Source: Collinsella sp.
GTDB lineage: Bacteria > Actinomycetota > Coriobacteriia > Coriobacteriales > Coriobacteriaceae
Length of the DNA stretch: 64,000 nucleotides
Reading direction: 5' to 3'
Assembly: GCA_019414025.1 (NCBI GenBank)
Contig: DXMU01000020.1
Location: forward strand, 1,534-65,533
Shown here piece after piece: positions 1-8,186 of the stretch (within the stretch, counting starts at the first letter, position 1; the number at the start of each line of letters is the position of its first letter). Both the position numbers and the translations under genes were made by a program. The notes below the pieces were generated by a model. It had not been told where the DNA came from, did not search any database, and saw only the letters and a list, made by a program, of their open reading frames with translations.

Positions 1-532
1 GCGTCCACGCCTCCAACATCGGCTGGATGGCCTGGGCCAAGGACGGCGAGGAGGCAGGCACCACGGGCTTCGGCAGGAGCGTCGAGGCCGCCCAGATCAG
101 GCTCGTCAAGAAGGGCGACGCCGCCCCCTCGTCCGACGGCGCCAACGTCGACTACGCCTTCAAGAAGAAGCCCATGTCCCTGACCTACCGCGCCCACGTC
201 TCCAACGTGGGCTGGCGGGGGGCCGTGTCCGACGGTGCGACCGCCGGCACCACCGGCCGCGGCCTCGCCCTCGAGGACCTCAAGCTCTCGCTCGACAGCT
301 CCGACTACTCGGACGGCTCTTCAGTCCAGATCGACGCCCACGTCTCGGGCATCGGCTGGCAGGGCTGGGACACCCCCTCGGCCTCCGAGGGCGGCACCAC
401 CGGCCAGGGACGCGCCGTCGAGGCCGTTCGCCTGAGGCTCACGGGCTCCCTAGCGAAGGACTACGACGTCTACTACCGCGTCCACGCCTCCAACATCGGC
501 TGGATGGCCTGGGCCAAGGACGGCGAGGAGGC
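1..532 (+). repeat. Internal exact DNA duplication within the ChW gene (1-55 and 478-532)
   Basis: Bases 1-55 and 478-532 are identical, both encoding the same ChW repeat unit in the same frame. After base 55/532 the copies differ only by scattered changes for a short way. Identity at every synonymous site suggests a recent duplication or gene conversion between repeats rather than selection on protein alone. Confidence 0.85.
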
Positions 533-1481
533 CGGCACCACCGGTATGTCCTGTTCCCTCGAGGCTGTTCAGATTAAGCTCATTAAGAAGGGCGCTTCCC
601 ATCCTGATACGTCGGGATATTCCCACCTTGAAATACCTACGGTGACGTATTCCTCTCAGGTTAAAGGTGCTTGGCAGAATTCTGTCTCGGCCGGAGAGAT
701 GTCCGGTACAACTGGTCAGGGAATTCCCATCACCGGGTTTTCGGCTAAAACTTGTTCATCTGTTGCCGGCGGGATCAATTATCAACTGCATCTTTCGAAT
801 GTAGGCTGGACTTCTGGTAAGTCAAACGGGAATCAACTGTCGTCTGCTACTGAGTCCAATTCGGTTGAAGCAATTAAAGTCTCCCTGTCAGGTGATTTGG
901 CAACTTATTTCGATGTCTGGTATAGGGTCCATGTCGATAACGTCGGCTGGCTTGGTTGGACTAGAAATGGTGCAGTTGCCGGTAGCACTGGTTATGGAAC
1001 GCATGTCCAAGCTGTCCAAGTTCGCCTTACAAGGAAGGGCGCCAATGCCCCTGGAAGCACCGTTTCGCCGTGTTTGCTTGGGCAACCTTCCGCGTTTGCA
1101 AATCCCATGCAGAAGAAGATTGTAGATCTTGCCCGACAGGTACCGTCTCCTGGTCCGGGATTGTGCTCCGAGTGGATTGCAGATATATACGAGCGTGCCG
1201 GATTTAGGAACGTCCATACGGATGCCTGCGATTACTACTGGGATTATTGTAAATACACCGATTATTCTCAGCTGAAAGTCGGAATGGTCATTGCCGTTCC
1301 CTCGCATACGCATACACACATGGGCAGCATTTACGGTCACGTTTGTCTCTACATCGGCAATAACCAGGTTATGGATAACATCGGTCAGATCAGGACGCTC
1401 GATATGGCGTACTGGTTGAATTATTATTCCACCTCATATAAGCCAAAATGGGGTTGGTATGACAACGTGCCGCTTGCATAG
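1..1481 (+). CDS. ChW-repeat surface protein with C-terminal NlpC/P60- or CHAP-like peptidase domain (5' partial)
   Basis: The reading frame is already open at base 3, so the true start and any signal peptide lie upstream of the window. About seven ChW repeats (pattern H-x-x-x-x-GW ... AGTTG ... VEA) fill bases 3 to about 1060. The last ~125 codons are different: a CSEW cysteine (codon at 1164) and a GHVCLYIG histidine (codon at 1338) look like the Cys/His pair of an NlpC/P60 or CHAP cell-wall amidase/endopeptidase. ChW repeats are known as wall-associated modules in clostridia, so the likely job is peptidoglycan cleavage at the cell surface. The first ~550 bases use almost only G/C-ending codons and the rest does not, which suggests a recombination joint inside the gene. 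The assignment between NlpC/P60 and CHAP is uncertain. Confidence 0.8.
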   Translation, partial: VHASNIGWMAWAKDGEEAGTTGFGRSVEAAQIRLVKKGDAAPSSDGANVDYAFKKKPMSLTYRAHVSNVGWRGAVSDGATAGTTGRGLALEDLKLSLDSSDYSDGSSVQIDAHVSGIGWQGWDTPSASEGGTTGQGRAVEAVRLRLTGSLAKDYDVYYRVHASNIGWMAWAKDGEEAGTTGMSCSLEAVQIKLIKKGASHPDTSGYSHLEIPTVTYSSQVKGAWQNSVSAGEMSGTTGQGIPITGFSAKTCSSVAGGINYQLHLSNVGWTSGKSNGNQLSSATESNSVEAIKVSLSGDLATYFDVWYRVHVDNVGWLGWTRNGAVAGSTGYGTHVQAVQVRLTRKGANAPGSTVSPCLLGQPSAFANPMQKKIVDLARQVPSPGPGLCSEWIADIYERAGFRNVHTDACDYYWDYCKYTDYSQLKVGMVIAVPSHTHTHMGSIYGHVCLYIGNNQVMDNIGQIRTLDMAYWLNYYSTSYKPKWGWYDNVPLA

Positions 1482-1530
1482 TTGATCGAAGGTCATGTCT
1501 TCACACAGGTTCTGGTAGATCCTCTGATTT

Positions 1531-1570
1531 AAACGAACGGGTCGTTTTGCAACGGTCCGTTCGTTTCTAT
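1531..1570 (+). terminator. Hairpin after the first ChW gene, probable terminator
   Basis: A perfect 10-bp inverted repeat (1531-1540 with 1557-1566) has an inner cgtt/aacg helix in its loop and is followed by a short T-containing stretch. It lies 50 bases past the stop codon of the upstream gene, so it probably ends that transcript. Confidence 0.65.
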
Positions 1571-1658
1571 TTAAGTGCCATTCACGTTTTCGGTATTTAA
1601 GCAATTGCCGAAACGGTAAATAATGATGCTAAAGATGGTCGAGCGATGGGGGAGTCGA

Positions 1659-4600
1659 ATGAAAAAGACGCAACGGCTGCTAGCAACGGCAATGACGCCG
1701 TTACTAATCCTCCAATGTCTTCTGACGCCCCTTTCTGTCTGGGCTGATACTTTACAGGTGCAGCCGGAGGCTACTGATTATTCCGACGGTGCTGCCAGCA
1801 GCTCGAAAGACGAGGGCCCCGTCTTAAATAACGAACAACAGGGGGTTGATGTCGAGCAGCCGACTGTGTCAGACGATGATTCTTCCTCATCCGTTTCTAG
1901 TGAGTCTACCTCCAATGCAACTGATTCGGCGAAACCCGAAAATGATGTATCCACTGTATTTGGCTCTGTTTCATACCAGACTCATGTGCAGGATATTGGT
2001 TGGCAAGCTCCCGTTTCAAATGGAATGACGGCCGGCACTACAGGTCGTGCAAAGCGCGTCGAAGCCCTCAAGATCAATCTGCTTTCACAGGATGGCAGCC
2101 CTTTGGGGAATGACAGCATTTCGGTCCAATCTCACATTTCCGGGATCGGATGGGAGCTTCAGCCGGTGGGCAACGGGCAGGCTTCTGGTACAGTTGGACA
2201 GTCGCGAGCCATCGAGGCAATCAGGCTATCCTTGTTGGGCAGTCTTTCTGATTCGTATGACATTTGGTATCGTGTTCATTCTGCAAATGTTGGTTGGCTT
2301 GGCTGGGCCTCAAATGGTGAACCCGCTGGAACACAAGGCTATGCTTACCAGATCGAAGCTATTCAGATTAAGGTGCTTCCAAAAAATGCTCAAGGTGCGC
2401 CAGCGCGTGGCGATGCCTTTAAGGATCATTCTCAGGAACCGCCTACCGTTTCCTATCGATCTCATGTCTCCAATGTCGGATGGATGGGTGCTGTCGCGGA
2501 CGGAAAGACATCTGGGGCCATTGACTCAAGAAATGCAATCGAGGCACTGTCGCTTGGTGTTAATTGGTATGGTCACGGAGGCTCTATTTCCTCTCGCGCG
2601 CACGTCTCTGGCATTGGTTGGCAAGACTGGTCTTCAGGCGTCATTGGCACGACGGGGCAGTCTCGATCCATTGAGGCCGTTCAGTTTAAGCTGAACGGCG
2701 AGCTATCTGCTGCATATGACATTTGGTATCGTGTCTTTGCTTGTAATTTGGGTGGATGGCTGGGCTGGACATCGAATGGGTCCCCTGCGGGTTCTGCGGC
2801 GATGGGCGCCGCCATCCAGGGGGTTCAGATTCTGTTGGTCGAAAAGGGCAGCTCTACCCCTGGCGATACAGCGAATCATTTTATTGGAGCTACGGATATT
2901 CTGAGCGGCAGCTCGCTCGGCCTTAACGGGAAAAGTCTGGGCTCCGCACAAGGCAAATCGATCTTGTTGGGTTCCGAGAGCGGCTCTGAACCTTTAACTT
3001 CGCTTTCTATTTCATTTGATAATCAAGAGACTTTAGGTTCAATCGGTTATTCAGGTTGCTATGAATTTGGTGGATGGGGTGATGTTGTTTCAGACGGCGT
3101 TGCGCTTAACTCTAAAAACAATGGGCGTGTTTTAAAGGCTGTGAGATTGACTCTTGCTGGTGATTTGTCAAATGCCTATGACGTTTGGTATCGCTGCTTT
3201 GACTCCAAAAAAGGTTGGCTTGGCTGGACTTGCAATGGTGCGGATGCGGGGGCAACAATATCGGGTTCATTCCTTACGGCTGTCGAAGTGCGAATTGTCA
3301 GCAAAGGGAGCAGTGCGCCCGGTGTAACGGATGGTGCATTTGTTTCCGATACTTCCGCTGATCACCCTCATGTTGTCTATCAGGCACATTCCGCTAATCG
3401 TGGGTGGTCTCCATCTGTTTTAGATGGGCAGGTAACCGGCACAACTGGACAATCGCTTTCTCTTCAAGCTTTGAATGTGTCGTTGTCCGGTGTGGATGAC
3501 GATTCTCAAATTGAGGCAAGAGCACATGTTGCCAATATTGGTTGGCAGGAATGGCGATCTGCCGGTTATGTTGGGACCGTTGGACAAGGATTGGCTATTC
3601 AGGCTCTTGAGCTGCGCTTAAATGGTTCCCTCGCGAATCAGTACGACATTTACTATCGAGTTCATTCGGCGGGCTATGGTTGGTTGGGGTGGGCCAAAAA
3701 CGGCGATTCCGCTGGAACTACCGGGCTTAATATCCAGATAGAAGCTGTCCAAATTAAGCTTGTGGCGAAGGGCGGGGATCCTGGTGCGTCGTCTGTGCCC
3801 GCATTTATCTCGGTACCAGCCCTAACGCTCCAGGCGCATGTTTCCACGCTTGGTTGGATGAATCCCGTTGGCAACGGCGGTGTTGCGGGTACGACTGGCA
3901 GATCAATTGCGATTGAGGCTCTGAAGCTAAATGTCTCCAGTAGCGTATCGGGCGGTATAGAGTACTCCGCCCATGTGCAGGATGTTGGTTGGCAAAGCTG
4001 GGCTTCCAACGGGGATATCGCTGGAACAGTAGGCCGCGCAAAGCGTATCGAGGCAATTAAGATTAGGCTGACCGGTGACTTATCGAACTACTTTGATGTC
4101 TGGTATCGGGCATATTGCCAAGACTTTGGATGGCTCGACTGGACCTCAAATGGGCAGCCTGCGGGCACATCCAAGATTGGATATAGGATCGAGTCGGTTC
4201 AAGTGACGATTGTGCCCAAGGGTGCAGGAGCTCCCGGTTCAACTGGGCGCCCGTATACCGATCGGCCTTTGCTGCCTGCCGACATGATGGCTATGCTTAA
4301 TCGGGCTAATAGATATTCGAGCAATACAAACTGGCTCATTATGGTTGACAGGCAAGCATGCCGCCTTGGGGTTTTTCGTGGACAGCGCGGGTCGTGGAGC
4401 TATGCTCAATACTGGACTTGCTCTACGGGCGCTCCTAGTACTCCGACGCCTACAGGCGAGTATTCCGTCACCGGCAAGGGCTACTCATTTGGACATGGGT
4501 ATACCTGCTACTACTACACGCAGTTTTACGGGGACTATCTGTTCCATTCAATACCGTACTACCAGGGAACTTTTAATCCCATGGACAGCCGAATGGGAAT

Positions 4601-4694
4601 GCATATTTCACAAGGCTGCGTGCGTTTGCCCATCGATCGCGCTAAATGGATTTGGGATAACGTGCCCCTTGCTACCAAGGTGGTAATCTACTAA
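1659..4694 (+). CDS. Secreted ChW-repeat protein with C-terminal L,D-transpeptidase (YkuD) domain
   Basis: A predicted exported cell-wall enzyme of 1011 residues. The ATG at 1659 is chosen because GGGGAG precedes it at a 5-6 base gap and it opens directly on a signal peptide (MKKTQRLLATAMTPLLILQC, cleavage near VWA-DT); an in-frame ATG at 1623 has no good ribosome site. After an acidic Ser/Asp-rich linker come about 14 ChW repeats, mostly grouped in threes, each trio ending in an IEAIQIK-type strand plus KG...PG. The last ~125 residues match YkuD L,D-transpeptidases: GMHISQGCVRLP supplies the catalytic Cys (residue 987), with Gln in place of the common His of SHGC. It would make 3-3 cross-links or anchor proteins in peptidoglycan. 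Confidence 0.88.
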   Translation: MKKTQRLLATAMTPLLILQCLLTPLSVWADTLQVQPEATDYSDGAASSSKDEGPVLNNEQQGVDVEQPTVSDDDSSSSVSSESTSNATDSAKPENDVSTVFGSVSYQTHVQDIGWQAPVSNGMTAGTTGRAKRVEALKINLLSQDGSPLGNDSISVQSHISGIGWELQPVGNGQASGTVGQSRAIEAIRLSLLGSLSDSYDIWYRVHSANVGWLGWASNGEPAGTQGYAYQIEAIQIKVLPKNAQGAPARGDAFKDHSQEPPTVSYRSHVSNVGWMGAVADGKTSGAIDSRNAIEALSLGVNWYGHGGSISSRAHVSGIGWQDWSSGVIGTTGQSRSIEAVQFKLNGELSAAYDIWYRVFACNLGGWLGWTSNGSPAGSAAMGAAIQGVQILLVEKGSSTPGDTANHFIGATDILSGSSLGLNGKSLGSAQGKSILLGSESGSEPLTSLSISFDNQETLGSIGYSGCYEFGGWGDVVSDGVALNSKNNGRVLKAVRLTLAGDLSNAYDVWYRCFDSKKGWLGWTCNGADAGATISGSFLTAVEVRIVSKGSSAPGVTDGAFVSDTSADHPHVVYQAHSANRGWSPSVLDGQVTGTTGQSLSLQALNVSLSGVDDDSQIEARAHVANIGWQEWRSAGYVGTVGQGLAIQALELRLNGSLANQYDIYYRVHSAGYGWLGWAKNGDSAGTTGLNIQIEAVQIKLVAKGGDPGASSVPAFISVPALTLQAHVSTLGWMNPVGNGGVAGTTGRSIAIEALKLNVSSSVSGGIEYSAHVQDVGWQSWASNGDIAGTVGRAKRIEAIKIRLTGDLSNYFDVWYRAYCQDFGWLDWTSNGQPAGTSKIGYRIESVQVTIVPKGAGAPGSTGRPYTDRPLLPADMMAMLNRANRYSSNTNWLIMVDRQACRLGVFRGQRGSWSYAQYWTCSTGAPSTPTPTGEYSVTGKGYSFGHGYTCYYYTQFYGDYLFHSIPYYQGTFNPMDSRMGMHISQGCVRLPIDRAKWIWDNVPLATKVVIY

Positions 4695-4724
4695 CTATTC
4701 CCGTAAGCGGTGAGAGCTTGTTGG

Positions 4725-4770
4725 AGGGCCCTTTCCTGTTGCCGTAGTCTTGGCAACAGGAAAGGGCCCT
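4725..4770 (+). terminator. Strong 19-bp hairpin after the L,D-transpeptidase gene
   Basis: Perfect 19-bp inverted repeat, 4725-4743 with 4752-4770, and an 8-base loop. It starts 30 bases past the stop codon. No immediate T-run follows, but a T-rich patch lies ~20 bases on. A terminator is the simplest reading. Confidence 0.7.
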
Positions 4771-4879
4771 TGCCGTTGGATTAGGCTCCTTTTTCTTCGT
4801 TCACCTAATTGGTGACATTAATGAAGCTAACTCCCGATAGTATGGTTATTGACGACCGTCTATCTAGGAGGCGATTCTT

Positions 4880-7800
4880 TTGAAAAGGCAATTTAGAGCA
4901 TTTATTGTTCTGATTTCCTGCTTCATGACGATGCTGCTTTTGAGCCCTTTGGCTTTTTGGGCAGATCAAAATGATGGTTCCAACGAATATGAATCCGTTC
5001 CAGAGACCCAATCCGAACCCTCGGATCAAACTGCTGTTGTAGCCGATGAAACGGCGCCTTCGATTGATGCTGCCGTGGAGCCCGAAGGGGCGGTCCCGGA
5101 CGTCAGCTATAAATCTCACATTTCAGGCATTGGTTGGGAGCCGACGTTTACATCGAATGGCTCGACCTCTGGCACAACAGGTCAGTCCCGTAGGCTTGAA
5201 GCACTCAGGGTTTCCCTCCCTAATTCAGAAGACCTTGGTATCGAATACCGCTCTCATGTTCAAAATGAAGGCTGGCAGGATTGGGTTTCCAACGGAGCTA
5301 TTTCCGGCACAACGGGAAAGGGCCTTCAGATTGAAGCCGTCGAGCTTAAGCTGACGGGTGATAGGGCAGCTTCTTATGACCTGTATTATCGCGTTCATGC
5401 TTCTAATTTCGGCTGGCTTGGATGGACCTCAAATGGGTCGACTGCGGGAACCACCGGTTGGTCTTATGCCGTTGAAGCAATACAGATCGTCATTGTGAAG
5501 AAGGGCGACGCGGCGCCCGGCGATACCGCTGGCGCTTATGTCCCGTATGTCTTTGATTGCTCTCTTTCTCAGGTTGGGGAGACGACTAAAGAAACCCTGA
5601 ATATCCCGCGGGTCGAGGATATTAAACGACTCGGCATCGCTGATTCGATAAAGGTGGCGGGTTCCATGTCGTATGGAGGTAGGGTCACCCGTTCCGTCTC
5701 AAGCACGATTGCGCTCGGAGATTTGGATTCCAGCTCCAGTGAAATTGACTTTAGCGATTATGGTCCGTTTGACGTTACGTTGCAGTATTTGAAGAACGGA
5801 AACATCGTTCATGAGGATCATCAATCAATTGGCATTTCTGCGAGCGAGTACAACCTTGCCCCTTTGAGTGCTTCTTTCCCCGTTGTTCTCTATTCGCTAT
5901 CTTTTTGGGATATCAGCACCTCTTCTACTGGAATGACCATTCCGTCGATTGTAATGCTCGATCGTCCAAGTGCCTATAACTGGAACTCGCTTCCATCCGG
6001 TATGTATGGCCTTCCGTTTCTGACTCATGAGGAGAATGCTGCTAGCTCGAGTTATCAGGCGTTCGCGGATTATGTCGCTGCTCTCTACAAAATCAACCCC
6101 AAGGCAAAGTTCAATCTGTATATCAATGACATCACCTGTTCGTTGATCCATAGGATGATTTACGCCAATAAGATTCCCACTGGCCAATACTCCATTCGAC
6201 TGTTGTCGGATGGATCTGCCACGTATGTCTTTACCAACGAGGCTTTCGATGTTAAGGATCCAGATTCTAAGCAAACGGAGCTGATTGCTTTATGGAACGC
6301 TGCCAAGAATAAGGAATACGAAACCGGTGAAGTCTCAAAATCGTATAGCGATTATCACGATCACTGGGATTCTATGTATGCTGTGCTGAGTATTGAGCCT
6401 GGCACTCAGTGGTGGATGACTCGAACCAATCTGTTTACGAGCGGTGACGATAATGCCTTTGCGAATAAGATCGCATCCGATCCTAACGTTAAGAAGATGA
6501 ACGTTTCGAGCATGCTTACGAGCCTGCAGAATAGGGGAGAGGACGCGGCCCAAGCGTTTAAGGCTCTGTACAACTTTAACGATGGTTATTTTGATGCGGC
6601 TACTCAGCAGGGCAAAAAGGTAATGATGCTGCTTGGAACGTATGTTACTTACGAGCAGAATTTTGACGACTATGCCAACTTGACCGAGGTTATCTATGGC
6701 GATGACTATTTGTATTATTACAAGGGGCATCCAAACACGCCGACGGGCATGTATCCCCAAAAGCAGGAACAGCTTGACCGTCTGGGCATTACCGATGTCG
6801 ATTCTTCCGTTGCTGCAGAGCTGATTCTCTTCTTTAATCCGGAGATCGGACTGTCGGGCTACGGGTCTAGTACGTATAACTCGGCCAGCGCCGATGCCGC
6901 CGGTGGACTTTGGAATTCAACGAAGTCCGAAGCGTTGAAGCCCGGCGCTGCTATCGATTATTCGATTATGGATTGGTTTGCTTCGCCTATTACTGAGGAC
7001 TCAGACGAGGCTATCAGGTCCCTTTGCAAGCAAGGTGACTCCTGTTATCTCGTGGAGTTTTCGGATTCCATACTTGCTACGGCCAATTACGACTTTGCTA
7101 TCTATTCGCATAATAGTGGAGCTCTAACTTATTTCAAGAAGGGCGAGTCGGGCTACGACGTCGTCAAGGTGTCTCGAGGCTCGCTTGATGTTTTGGCAAC
7201 TTCGCATGTTTCGAATGACGGCTGGCAGTCGGCTTGCAAGGGCGGAAATGTTTCTGGCACCGTTGGTCAGTCCAAAGCTGTCGAGGCTATTACTCTCAAC
7301 CTGCAGAATGCTCCCTACGATGGCAGCTTGGAGTACAGGGCGCATGTTTCCGATTACGGTTGGCAAGATTATGTGAAAGAGGGAGAAGTTTCCGGTTCTA
7401 CGGGTCAGAGCAAGTCTGTCCAGGCTATTCAAATTCGACTTACTGGTGAGATGGCTAATCGTTATGACGTTTACTATCGTGCTCATGTTCAGGACAAGGG
7501 CTGGCTTGGTTGGGCCTGCAATGATCAGGTTGCCGGAACGACTGGGTTTGGCTTGAGGCTCGAGGCATACCAGGTCGTTTTGGTTGAAAAGGGTTCGCCT
7601 GCTCCAGGGGATACGAATCAGCCTTCTATTCAGAGAACGTTTTCGATTAAGGCTCATGTTTCAAACCTTGGTTGGCAGGAACCTGTTTATGAGGGCATGA
7701 CGGCGGGCACAACTGGTCGAAATCTTGCTATTGAGGCGTTGACGATTAGCAAGCCCGACCTTGGGTATTCCGGTAACATCGAGTATCGAGCTCACGTTCA

Positions 7801-8044
7801 GAATATCGGCTGGCAAAAGTGGGTCAAGAACGGCAAGCTGGCCGGCACCACGGGTAAGTCTCTTTCTATTGAAGCTGTAGAAATTAAGCTTACGGGTGAT
7901 CTCTCCAAGCATTATGACGTTGTTTATAGGGCGCATGTGCAGGGCAAGGGTTGGCTCGATTGGGTTAAATCGGGCGAGTGCGCAGGTACGACTGGAGAAG
8001 CCCTGCATATGGAAGCGTTTGAGGTTAAGTTGGTTGATAAATAG
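4880..8044 (+). CDS. Secreted ChW-repeat protein with an internal GT80-like (PM0188-type) sialyltransferase domain
   Basis: A 1054-residue protein starting at TTG 4880, 6 bases after AGGAGGCG. Residues 1-28 are a signal peptide (cleavage near FWA-DQ). ChW repeats occupy about 73-208 (three) and 768-1054 (six). Residues ~222-330 look like a beta-rich linker. Residues ~330-760 resemble Pasteurella PmST1-type sialyltransferases of family GT80: LLSDGSATYV (Asp444, matching general base Asp141), YYKGHP (His617, matching His311), AAELILF (Glu647) and GYGSS (Ser663-Ser664, CMP phosphate binding). The comparison is from memory, without an alignment program. GT80 enzymes use CMP-sialic acid, which is normally cytoplasmic, so an exported and ChW-anchored version is odd. 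Enzymatic, trans-glycosylating or lectin-like roles are all possible. No CMP-sialate synthetase is in the window. Confidence 0.82.
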   Translation: MKRQFRAFIVLISCFMTMLLLSPLAFWADQNDGSNEYESVPETQSEPSDQTAVVADETAPSIDAAVEPEGAVPDVSYKSHISGIGWEPTFTSNGSTSGTTGQSRRLEALRVSLPNSEDLGIEYRSHVQNEGWQDWVSNGAISGTTGKGLQIEAVELKLTGDRAASYDLYYRVHASNFGWLGWTSNGSTAGTTGWSYAVEAIQIVIVKKGDAAPGDTAGAYVPYVFDCSLSQVGETTKETLNIPRVEDIKRLGIADSIKVAGSMSYGGRVTRSVSSTIALGDLDSSSSEIDFSDYGPFDVTLQYLKNGNIVHEDHQSIGISASEYNLAPLSASFPVVLYSLSFWDISTSSTGMTIPSIVMLDRPSAYNWNSLPSGMYGLPFLTHEENAASSSYQAFADYVAALYKINPKAKFNLYINDITCSLIHRMIYANKIPTGQYSIRLLSDGSATYVFTNEAFDVKDPDSKQTELIALWNAAKNKEYETGEVSKSYSDYHDHWDSMYAVLSIEPGTQWWMTRTNLFTSGDDNAFANKIASDPNVKKMNVSSMLTSLQNRGEDAAQAFKALYNFNDGYFDAATQQGKKVMMLLGTYVTYEQNFDDYANLTEVIYGDDYLYYYKGHPNTPTGMYPQKQEQLDRLGITDVDSSVAAELILFFNPEIGLSGYGSSTYNSASADAAGGLWNSTKSEALKPGAAIDYSIMDWFASPITEDSDEAIRSLCKQGDSCYLVEFSDSILATANYDFAIYSHNSGALTYFKKGESGYDVVKVSRGSLDVLATSHVSNDGWQSACKGGNVSGTVGQSKAVEAITLNLQNAPYDGSLEYRAHVSDYGWQDYVKEGEVSGSTGQSKSVQAIQIRLTGEMANRYDVYYRAHVQDKGWLGWACNDQVAGTTGFGLRLEAYQVVLVEKGSPAPGDTNQPSIQRTFSIKAHVSNLGWQEPVYEGMTAGTTGRNLAIEALTISKPDLGYSGNIEYRAHVQNIGWQKWVKNGKLAGTTGKSLSIEAVEIKLTGDLSKHYDVVYRAHVQGKGWLDWVKSGECAGTTGEALHMEAFEVKLVDK

Positions 8045-8121
8045 TAAGTGATGTAAGTCTATCATCTATCCGCTATTGCAGTAATTCAGTGGTTTAGTCC
8101 AACTGTATTAGTTTAATCTTG

Positions 8122-8151
8122 AAGGAGTTTATGATTTTTCGTAAACTCCTT
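8122..8151 (+). terminator. Hairpin after the ChW/GT80 gene
   Basis: Ten-bp perfect inverted repeat (8122-8131 with 8142-8151) with a T-rich loop, followed by TTAGTTTAG. It separates the ChW genes from the AT-rich glycosyltransferase cassette. Confidence 0.65.
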
Positions 8152-8186
8152 TAGTTTAGCTACTAATTAATTGTAGGGACTCGTTT

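Noticed and set aside
1..8044. ChW repeats considered as a CRISPR-like or simple tandem DNA repeat
   Set aside because: Repeats are protein-level, vary at DNA level, stay in frame and lack uniform spacers; only the 55-base duplication is exact.
4880..8044. Middle domain first considered as a generic LPS sialyltransferase (GT52)
   Set aside because: The DGS...KGHP...SS order and spacing fit GT80 (PmST1) better than GT52.
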